Below, piece after piece: positions 1 through 4,917 of a stretch of DNA of 7,272 bases (position 1 is the first letter of the stretch; each line of letters starts with the position of its first letter). Origin of the DNA: Nitrospirota bacterium (lineage in GTDB: Bacteria > Nitrospirota > Nitrospiria > Nitrospirales > UBA8639); contig CP070743.1 of NCBI GenBank assembly GCA_020348185.1, positions 1,266,507-1,273,778 on the forward strand. Direction: 5' to 3'. The notes beneath the pieces were generated by a model, which worked only from the letters and a program-made list of their open reading frames with translations, searched no databases and was not told where the DNA came from. Made by a program: the position numbers and the translations under genes.

Positions 1-869
1 CCGACAGGGCTGACCATGATCTGCGTATACAACAGCTTGTTGTCAGTTTGTCCAAATCTATGCGGAAACACTCTGCCGTACCCCCGAAGGTCCACCTCGT
101 AGGGGCGATCGTCGTAGTGACCAAGAAGGTAGGTTGATGGTTCATTGAGCAATGCCCAAGTTTTGCCGGCGAAGGATTCGGCCTGACGCTTGGCATTCCA
201 TCCAACCACCCATTCCGGATAGGAGTCGTAATAGTAAGCACTGGTCACAAAGTCGCCAGTATCGGTCGAATACCAAAACGCTTTCCCGGCATGACCCGCC
301 ATGGCGACAGCACTCCGGTCTTTTCCCGAAACCCCAAACACTTTGGAACGGCCACCAAAATAGGCCATGAGTTTATCGCCTACGGTCTCGGCGAGGATGC
401 TTGTCGGCGAACGTCCCTGTGTACGAGACCGTTTTTGTGCGGGGTCAACCTGCTCTCCCTTGATCGCCTTTTCCCTGCTAGGAAGAAGAGGATGTTGAGG
501 ATCTTCAATATTGTAAGAAAGCTCATTGGTCTTTTGGTCATACCACACGTTGCCAATCATCCCATGTCCTGAAGGATAGGCACCGGTCGCTAAGGTGGTA
601 TGGCCAACGATGGTTTCGGTATTGGCGTGCTGATAATGGGCATTCGCAAAAACTGTCCCATGCTCCAGCAAGCGCTTGAACCCGCCTTCAATAAATCGAT
701 CCCTGTAGCGACTCAGCAGATCCCCCCGCAAGCCGTCAACGGTCACTTGCATGACTAAACGAATTTTTGGTCGGTCTTGTCCTTGAGCAGGGCCCGAGTA
801 CCCCACAGAGCTCAAAACAACTGCCAACGCCAGCAGGCCGCTGGTGGTCCGTCCCTCAATGAGTTTCAC
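1..869 (-). CDS. Exported PafA-type alkaline phosphatase (N-terminal part, cut by window edge)
   Basis: Predicted periplasmic, zinc-dependent phosphomonoesterase of the alkaline phosphatase superfamily. The 289 visible residues begin with a signal peptide (about 1-29, hydrophobic core GLLALAVVL). The N-terminal catalytic residues of the PafA family follow at matching spacing: D45 in TVDGLRGD as metal ligand, nucleophile T86 in NTETIVGHTTLATG, N107 in HGMIGNVWYD, and the K183-x-R185 pair in SGKDRSAV, which in PafA contacts the phosphate. The remaining Asp/His metal ligands would lie in the missing C-terminal half. The frame stays open to base 1; family members are about 550 residues. I chose GTG at 869 because GGAG lies 7 bases upstream and the likely transcript start falls near 894. 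The in-frame ATG at 896 has no ribosome site and would add nine residues ahead of the signal. Family identity is fairly sure; substrate is not visible. Confidence 0.88.
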   Translation of the reverse strand, partial: MKLIEGRTTSGLLALAVVLSSVGYSGPAQGQDRPKIRLVMQVTVDGLRGDLLSRYRDRFIEGGFKRLLEHGTVFANAHYQHANTETIVGHTTLATGAYPSGHGMIGNVWYDQKTNELSYNIEDPQHPLLPSREKAIKGEQVDPAQKRSRTQGRSPTSILAETVGDKLMAYFGGRSKVFGVSGKDRSAVAMAGHAGKAFWYSTDTGDFVTSAYYYDSYPEWVVGWNAKRQAESFAGKTWALLNEPSTYLLGHYDDRPYEVDLRGYGRVFPHRFGQTDNKLLYTQIMVSPV

Positions 870-876
870 GCTGCTT

Positions 877-880
877 CTCC
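877..880 (-). promoter_or_regulatory. Ribosome binding site that decides the GTG start of the phosphatase
   Basis: On the minus strand GGAG is followed by 7 bases and then GTG (869-867). The competing ATG at 896-894 has no purine-rich site at a useful distance, so this motif selects GTG as the start. Confidence 0.6.
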
Positions 881-901
881 AAATTGGTTTGTTCATTATG
901 G

Positions 902-929
902 GTTAGAACACAATAGGCAGATTTGTCAA
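902..929 (-). promoter_or_regulatory. Sigma70-type promoter of the phosphatase gene
   Basis: Minus strand: a perfect TTGACA -35 box (924-929), a 16-base spacer, and TCTAAC (902-907) as a 4-of-6 -10 box. Transcription would start near 894-895, about 25 bases before the GTG start and on top of the alternative ATG. The -35 box is strong and the -10 box mediocre, so an activator may be needed. Confidence 0.5.
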
Positions 930-936
930 CACTCGA

Positions 937-958
937 GTTGAATCCCAAACGGTTCAAC
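937..958. repeat. Dyad GTTGAA-N10-TTCAAC, possible operator
   Basis: Perfect 6-base inverted repeat (937-942 and 953-958) ending 8 bases upstream of the phosphatase -35 box, where an activator could bind. A similar TTGAA-N9-TTCAA dyad lies at 1016-1034 in the same divergent region. No regulator gene is in the window, so its function is inferred. Confidence 0.35.
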
Positions 959-1015
959 CCACGAATTTAGGGTTTTCGGATCGTCCCCTCCTAACGCAAA
1001 AAAAGAAATGGTGGA

Positions 1016-1034
1016 TTGAAACATATCCCTTCAA
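1016..1034. repeat. Second TTGAA-N9-TTCAA dyad in the divergent intergenic region
   Basis: TTGAA (1016-1020) and TTCAA (1030-1034) form a dyad like the one at 937-958, and both spacers contain TCCC. The rest of the 870-1220 gap holds no gene that I can support. A poor promoter candidate for the plus-strand genes is TTAGAA (1106-1111), 18 bases, TAGAAT (1130-1135). Confidence 0.3.
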
Positions 1035-1143
1035 ATCAAGAACGGATGAGAAAGATTCCCGAATGGACTCGATGGTCCTGGCCACAGAACTCAACTGATA
1101 CGCAGTTAGAAAATTACGGCCAAACAGGGTAGAATTGCGAGCC

Positions 1144-1170
1144 CCTTATGTCGGATAGTCTAAGATAAGG
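1144..1170 (+). other. Stem-loop in the leader of the exported-protein operon
   Basis: CCTTAT (1144-1149) and ATAAGG (1165-1170) are perfect inverted repeats around a 15-base loop. They lie downstream of the weak TAGAAT box at 1130, so they would be in the transcript if that box is used. No T-run follows, so this is not a typical terminator. Confidence 0.25.
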
Positions 1171-1186
1171 AACAAGAGCAGCATCA

Positions 1187-1198
1187 TGGACTAGTCCA
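1187..1198. promoter_or_regulatory. 12-bp perfect palindrome TGGACTAGTCCA ahead of the operon start
   Basis: A perfect 12-base palindrome ending 12 bases before the Shine-Dalgarno site at 1211. It could be a protein-binding site. Its right part also belongs to CCACCA (1196-1201), which can pair with TGGAGG (1210-1215) over a single A-A mismatch and so cover the ribosome site; the two pairings exclude each other. Function is inferred only. Confidence 0.35.
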
Positions 1199-1220
1199 CC
1201 AACTGTAGCTGGAGGGAAAA

Positions 1221-1757
1221 ATGCGAAAATTTATTCCAACCTTTGTTATTTCTATCGTCATTACTGGGTTGGCATCCACACAAGTAGCAGGACAAGTGGT
1301 TGATAAAAGCGCAAGCATACTGACTGTGCCGGAGCAAATGGGGCACGAATGGCGTCATCCTACAAATGTGAAGGAGTGTCTCACGCAGATTTACCAAATC
1401 CTTCCTCCAGTGACGATCCGAAGTTCCGCCCTTCAAGTTAATCAAGCCAGACTCAATAACCGTCTTCGGATCATCATTCCAGTTAAAAACCCCAGCCAAG
1501 GCATTCAGGAGGTCCATTGGGTAGCGAAAAGCTGGATCGGGGCAAAGACGGTCCTACAATTGTTCCAAGGTGGCCAAATTGGCGGGGTCAAGGTGCTGCC
1601 TTTTGATACCCATGCCATACCTGCCACCTATTGGAAGTTTGATAAACAAGAAGCGACCATTCAGGAAGATCTGAAAGCCTGCAAAAAGGAACGTATTGCT
1701 GAACTATTTCAGTGTCGCGATTGTTTGATTACCGAATTGGTCGAGGTAACGCCATGA
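1221..1757 (+). CDS. Unrecognised exported protein, 178 residues
   Basis: I do not recognise a family. The protein starts with a clear signal peptide (basic MRK, hydrophobic 5-18, probable cleavage after VAG at residue 24), so the mature part of about 154 residues should act in the periplasm or outside. It has four cysteines (C53, C154, C165, C168); the last two form a C-R-D-C motif near the C-terminus that could bind metal or form disulfides. Residues 80-128 look like beta strands with a predominantly hydrophobic pattern (RLRIIIPVKN, VLQLF, GGVKVLPF), and 145-162 looks helical and charged. The start is supported by GGAGGG at 1211-1216. It is first in a plus-strand run and overlaps the next gene by four bases (ATGA), so the two are probably translationally coupled. 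An antisense open frame at 1191-1517 looks spurious. Confidence 0.75.
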   Translation: MRKFIPTFVISIVITGLASTQVAGQVVDKSASILTVPEQMGHEWRHPTNVKECLTQIYQILPPVTIRSSALQVNQARLNNRLRIIIPVKNPSQGIQEVHWVAKSWIGAKTVLQLFQGGQIGGVKVLPFDTHAIPATYWKFDKQEATIQEDLKACKKERIAELFQCRDCLITELVEVTP

Positions 1758-2080
1758 GATGGTTTTGGGGCAATCGATTCAACATTCAGTTTTTGTGCAT
1801 GACTTTGGGACTTCTCACCATGACAGTATCCCATGGCTGTGGCTTAAACTACATCGGCAATGACCGGGAGACCGGACTGCCCTCGACCTTGGTGGTCACC
1901 GGCTGGACCAATGACGGATGTATTGAAAACTTATATGATACAGCAGAAACTTTAGCGTTTAAGGTCAATTTGGTTGAGGTCAAAAGAGAATACGAGGGGT
2001 TTGGCGCCCTCCCCATGCCCTCGCCTTTTTGGCCCATGTATACTTGCAAAGCCCAAATTGTTCCTTTCGAAGAGCCCTAA
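1754..2080 (+). CDS. Unrecognised small exported or membrane-anchored protein, 108 residues
   Basis: No family recognised. The ATG at 1754 overlaps the upstream TGA (ATGA) and has GAGGT at 1743-1747 as ribosome site. A start at 1712 would add 14 residues from inside the previous gene and lacks these signals. Residues 11-27 are hydrophobic after a basic/aromatic N-terminus, which fits a signal peptide or anchor. SHGC at 26-29 resembles a lipobox, but serine at -3 is atypical, so lipoprotein status is uncertain. Four cysteines (C15, C29, C56, C98) and a proline-rich stretch near 87-95 (LPMPSPFWP) are visible. Coupling to the 178-residue exported protein suggests a shared role, perhaps partners in one envelope complex; this is inference. 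Confidence 0.65.
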   Translation: MRWFWGNRFNIQFLCMTLGLLTMTVSHGCGLNYIGNDRETGLPSTLVVTGWTNDGCIENLYDTAETLAFKVNLVEVKREYEGFGALPMPSPFWPMYTCKAQIVPFEEP

Positions 2081-2144
2081 CGCGAACAAGATAACGATTC
2101 CGATTTCTGAACCTTAATCATGCATCCTAAGATAGGGTTGAATC

Positions 2145-3260
2145 ATGCACGGGAAAGTTCTTCTTAGTTTGGTATTGAGTCTCGCATGGTTTAGTGTTTT
2201 GGATTCCGAAACACCCTGGGCGGCAAATTCCCAACATCCGGTCTCATCTTCGATATGCCAATCTCCCGAATTTCCACGGTGGACGTATGATCACTCAAAT
2301 CTTTTTCCCAAAGACCAACCCCTGGCCCGTCCTGAAGACGGCAGGGCATTACCCGATGGTCGCCTTATTGTAGCGGATCAACGGCACGGACTCCTTCTCA
2401 TTGAAAAGGACGAGTCGCATCGGCCCTTTGGGAACTTAAAAAAGGCCGGGTATGTCCACAATCCTCCCGACTTTCCCGGAGCACCGAATGGTGTATTTCT
2501 GGAACACGACGCACGCCATGTCCTCATGGTCGACATTTTTACAGGGAAAATTTTCAGGGTGAATACCCACACGGAAGAGACCCGCCTGATCTATGACCAT
2601 CCCTACGGCGTGAATAGTATCTATCGGGACCACGCCGGGACCATCTGGTTCACACAATCGACCAACAATCCGGAAGAGAGGGGGGAGGAAGATCTGTGGG
2701 CAGCCGCAAACTTGTCCATACCCACCGGTGCCATCTTCAAATTGCCAGGATCCGGGGACGCCTTTGCCGCCAAGGCAGATGAGGTAGTCAGCAATCTTTA
2801 TTTAGCCAACGGAATCATGGCCGACAATTCGGAACAGTTTCTGTATGTGTCAGAATCCATGATGGACCGGGTTCTCCGGTTCCGACTTGATGTACAATCT
2901 GGGACACTCTCCGATGGCGAGACATATCAGCTCGTGCCCATCCCGGACAATCTTGCCATAGACGCTGACAACAATCTTTGGATTGTTTCCTTTTTTGCGA
3001 ATCAGATCAGCGTAGTCGACCATCAGTGCCGGTCAGTGCACACGATCTTTCGTCCTAAATCGAAAAAAAGGGACGCGGCCTTGGACGAATGGATAAAAAG
3101 GAGCCATCTCGGCCAGCCTCGCCTGGACGTACTAAAGGGGAACAAAGGCAACCCGTTACCCATATCCTTGACGGGCCTGTTCTTTTCTCCCAATCATGAT
3201 GCGGTCTATTTCACCGGACTCGGCAATGCGATCCTCAAATTTACGATGCCGACCGACTAG
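2145..3260 (+). CDS. Exported SMP-30/gluconolactonase-like beta-propeller protein
   Basis: A 371-residue protein with an N-terminal signal peptide (hydrophobic 4-19, cleavage somewhere near 26-30), then a six-bladed propeller of the SMP-30/gluconolactonase/LRE type. Candidate ligands line up with the family: E64 in RPEDGRALPDG, N157 in GVNSIYRDHAGTIWFT, N222 in LANGIMADNSEQFLYVSES, and D268 in IPDNLAIDADNNLWIV. In SMP-30 the equivalents of E64, N222 and D268 hold the divalent metal and N157 sits at the substrate. It could therefore be a periplasmic lactonase or a related metal-dependent hydrolase; the substrate cannot be read from sequence, and some relatives (strictosidine synthase-like) do other chemistry. 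It lies 64 bases after the two small exported genes, on the same strand, with a weak ribosome site (AGGG). A 9-base direct repeat AATCATGCA (2116-2124, 2141-2149) brackets the start region. Confidence 0.82.
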   Translation: MHGKVLLSLVLSLAWFSVLDSETPWAANSQHPVSSSICQSPEFPRWTYDHSNLFPKDQPLARPEDGRALPDGRLIVADQRHGLLLIEKDESHRPFGNLKKAGYVHNPPDFPGAPNGVFLEHDARHVLMVDIFTGKIFRVNTHTEETRLIYDHPYGVNSIYRDHAGTIWFTQSTNNPEERGEEDLWAAANLSIPTGAIFKLPGSGDAFAAKADEVVSNLYLANGIMADNSEQFLYVSESMMDRVLRFRLDVQSGTLSDGETYQLVPIPDNLAIDADNNLWIVSFFANQISVVDHQCRSVHTIFRPKSKKRDAALDEWIKRSHLGQPRLDVLKGNKGNPLPISLTGLFFSPNHDAVYFTGLGNAILKFTMPTD

Positions 3261-3310
3261 GAAAATGCAAGCCCAGAGACCTTGGGAAGACTGCCCTCGC
3301 TACGGGTACA

Positions 3311-3832
3311 ATGCCGGAATCCTCCAAACACGCTGAAGAGATCCCCCCAAAGAGTCGCCTGGTTTTGGGAGCCGCAATCTTCTTGACCGGTAGTTTATCC
3401 CCCTTATTGGTACCTCTGGTTGCAACTTCTGAGCTGTCTACAGCATGGAAGACGGGGATCTCAGGTCTGCTTCTCTTTGGCATTCCGGAATTGGCGTTGC
3501 TGACCGCAATCGGGATATTAGGCAAGACAGGATTCAATTATCTGAAATCGAAACTGTTCGGATTTTTCAAGAAATATGGGCCTCCGGAAAAAGTGAGTCC
3601 AACCCGGTACCGTGTCGGATTGGTCTTGTTCGTTCTGCCAATTCTTGTCGGCTGGCTCCTGCCGTATGGCGCCCACCTTCTTTCGTTCTATCCGGAGAAT
3701 CGGGTTTTGGTGAATGTGGCGCTGGACTTGCTATTTATTTCCAGTGTCTTTGTGCTGGGTGGTGATTTTTGGGATAAGATCCAATCACTTTTTATTCAAG
3801 AGGCGAGAGTGCAGTTTCCGACGACGGAGTAA
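3311..3832 (+). CDS. Four-helix inner-membrane protein of unknown function
   Basis: A 173-residue integral membrane protein. Predicted helices are about 17-38, 49-71, 101-125 and 132-151. A basic loop at 77-98 (KSKLFGFFKK...) probably faces the cytoplasm between helices 2 and 3. Recognisable patches are SPLLVPLV at 30-37, GIPELALL at 57-64, ILGKTGF at 69-75 and SPTRYRVGLVLFVLP at 96-110, with a conserved look (E60, K72, R99, R101 within or beside membrane segments). These remind me of small uncharacterised membrane proteins seen beside transporters, but I cannot name the family with confidence. It starts 50 bases after the propeller gene with no strong ribosome site, so the start is less certain; no earlier in-frame start is convincing. 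It is probably the last gene of the run, though no terminator is visible after it. Confidence 0.7.
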   Translation: MPESSKHAEEIPPKSRLVLGAAIFLTGSLSPLLVPLVATSELSTAWKTGISGLLLFGIPELALLTAIGILGKTGFNYLKSKLFGFFKKYGPPEKVSPTRYRVGLVLFVLPILVGWLLPYGAHLLSFYPENRVLVNVALDLLFISSVFVLGGDFWDKIQSLFIQEARVQFPTTE

Positions 3833-3884
3833 CCTATAAGGGCTTAAATTTCTGATGACCCTCTCTGGTCTCCAATTTGTAGTT

Positions 3885-3901
3885 GCACCATCTAATGGTG
3901 C
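3885..3901 (+). other. Perfect hairpin GCACCAT-CTA-ATGGTGC
   Basis: Seven perfect base pairs around a 3-base loop, 53 bases after the membrane protein gene. No T-run follows, so it is a poor rho-independent terminator. A second stem, TGCCT-CTTC-AGGCA (3899-3912), overlaps its right arm and would compete with it. A twin hairpin of the same geometry is at 4016-4032. The whole 3833-4092 gap has no gene I can support. Confidence 0.4.
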
Positions 3902-4015
3902 CTCTTCAGGCAAGACCGGTAGGCCTTCCGCATCAGAAGAGGAAATGGTTTGTTTTCCCGATAGGAGTTCACCTCTCGGCCTTTAGTGAACTGCCTTATG
4001 GTGTCAAGGTAGAGG

Positions 4016-4032
4016 GCAGCATGAGATGCTGC
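4016..4032 (+). other. Twin hairpin GCAGCAT-GAG-ATGCTGC
   Basis: Seven perfect base pairs around a 3-base loop, exactly 131 bases downstream of the hairpin at 3885-3901. It differs in its stem by one compensated pair (C-G to G-C at the fourth position). It lies 61 bases beyond the stop of the minus-strand DUF502 gene and may mark the convergent 3' ends, but it lacks a T-run on either strand. Confidence 0.4.
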
Positions 4033-4092
4033 AGCTACAGGAGGACAAGACAATCCTTTTCAAGAATTTCATTACAGATGGTGCCCCACATC

Positions 4093-4695
4093 CTACCGGG
4101 ATTCCTTTGATGTCTTAAATAACGCATCCGTTCCCATTCCCCAGTTAAGGTTCCAGCCCAGTGCATCGGTCATGCGGCATTCCAGCTTCTGTACCTTGGA
4201 TCCGCTGACTATTTGAAGCATTCCCACCCCTGGCGTTGGAGCGAGTGGAACAAAGACCGTGAGATCTCCGCCTGGTAGTTCTTCCACAATAGCCACGAGA
4301 ATTCGAATTTCCGGAGTGACGTGAAGAAGCGCCGGATGTAATTGCCCGGGAACATTTTTTCCTGAAATCCATCTCGCCAAATTTTTCAGTACTTGGTAAG
4401 GTGGAAACCGATTAAGGACTGCCCGCTCAAACCAGTTTCCTATTCGACCGGCAATGGCCGTATTGGCCATTAGGCCTACCACAACAAACAGAACGACTAG
4501 TACCATTGCCGCGACCAAACGGTGGGTCCACAGGTCAGAAAAAAGACCGGTGGGCAAAACGTCAACGATTGGCTGCGTGAGAGCCATCAAGCCATCAAAC
4601 AATTGGCCCAACATGAGATAGGCCAATAAGACCGGTAGGAGGATAAAAAACCCATCAACGAATTTAGCCCTCATCGTTCCTAGGATTTTTTTCAT
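4093..4695 (-). CDS. DUF502-family membrane protein
   Basis: A 200-residue protein with the DUF502 plan. Membrane helix 1 is at about 12-38 (DGFFILLPVLLAYLMLGQLF), a short extracytoplasmic loop follows, and helix 2 is at about 60-82. Then comes RIGNWFERAVLNRFPPYQVL (84-103), matching the family's conserved segment after helix 2, and a soluble C-terminal domain. The hallmark FVPLAPTPGVGMLQIV (148-163) and the final MTDALGW segment correspond to the family pattern of F-V-P-T-x-P-x-P-x-S-G and V-E-D-A. The molecular function of DUF502 is unknown. The ATG at 4695 is preceded by AAGGA (minus strand, plus positions 4704-4708). The gene is alone on this strand, divergent from the sulfatase and convergent with the four-gene run. 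Family assignment is good; nothing further can be inferred. Confidence 0.8.
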   Translation of the reverse strand: MKKILGTMRAKFVDGFFILLPVLLAYLMLGQLFDGLMALTQPIVDVLPTGLFSDLWTHRLVAAMVLVVLFVVVGLMANTAIAGRIGNWFERAVLNRFPPYQVLKNLARWISGKNVPGQLHPALLHVTPEIRILVAIVEELPGGDLTVFVPLAPTPGVGMLQIVSGSKVQKLECRMTDALGWNLNWGMGTDALFKTSKESR

Positions 4696-4752
4696 GGCAG
4701 AGATCCTTTAATCGAAAGCTAATGGAAGGTTGAATTCCAAGATGATAGGAGG

Positions 4753-4781
4753 AATGTAATCGAAAATCGCAACATCATCAA
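4753..4781 (-). promoter_or_regulatory. Possible promoter of the DUF502 gene
   Basis: Minus strand TTGATG (plus 4776-4781), 17-base spacer, TACATT (plus 4753-4758). Each box matches 4 of 6 consensus bases. An alternative pairing is TTGCGA with TATCAT at 19 bases. This is the only upstream space available to the gene. Confidence 0.3.
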
Positions 4782-4811
4782 CTTCGTAAATTCACGACTC
4801 GCCCAGGCAGT

Positions 4812-4841
4812 ACGACAAGAAATACAGTTAATGAGTATAAT
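4812..4841 (+). promoter_or_regulatory. Sigma70-type promoter of the sulfatase gene
   Basis: ACGACA (4812-4817, 4 of 6), an 18-base spacer and a perfect TATAAT (4836-4841). Transcription would start near 4848 and leave a leader of about 70 bases before the ATG at 4918. I see no clear operator in the leader. Confidence 0.5.
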
Positions 4842-4917
4842 AGGCTAACCCATTTGACCAACAATTAGATTCACCAGCACCGATAAATCATTCTTTCTTA
4901 ATAAAGAGGAGGGTCAC

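Noticed and set aside
152..572. Plus-strand frames at 152-370 and 291-572.
   Set aside because: They lie antisense to the phosphatase, whose frame carries the complete N-terminal PafA motif set.
1046..1132. 28-residue frame (MRKIPEWTRWSW...) in the divergent intergenic region.
   Set aside because: Very short, no good ribosome site, and overlaps the candidate promoter region of the following operon.
3855..3986. 43-codon open frame whose translation contains APSNGASSGKTG, reminiscent of a P-loop.
   Set aside because: The spacing does not match GxxxxGK[ST], there is no ribosome site at a good distance, and the frame stops after 43 codons. It spans the hairpin at 3885-3901.
3883..4110. 75-codon plus-strand frame with a TTG start.
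   Set aside because: No ribosome site, no recognisable product, runs into the end of the opposite-strand DUF502 gene.
4746..4759. AGGAGG followed by ATG on the plus strand between the DUF502 gene and the sulfatase.
   Set aside because: The next codon after ATG is TAA, so there is no reading frame.
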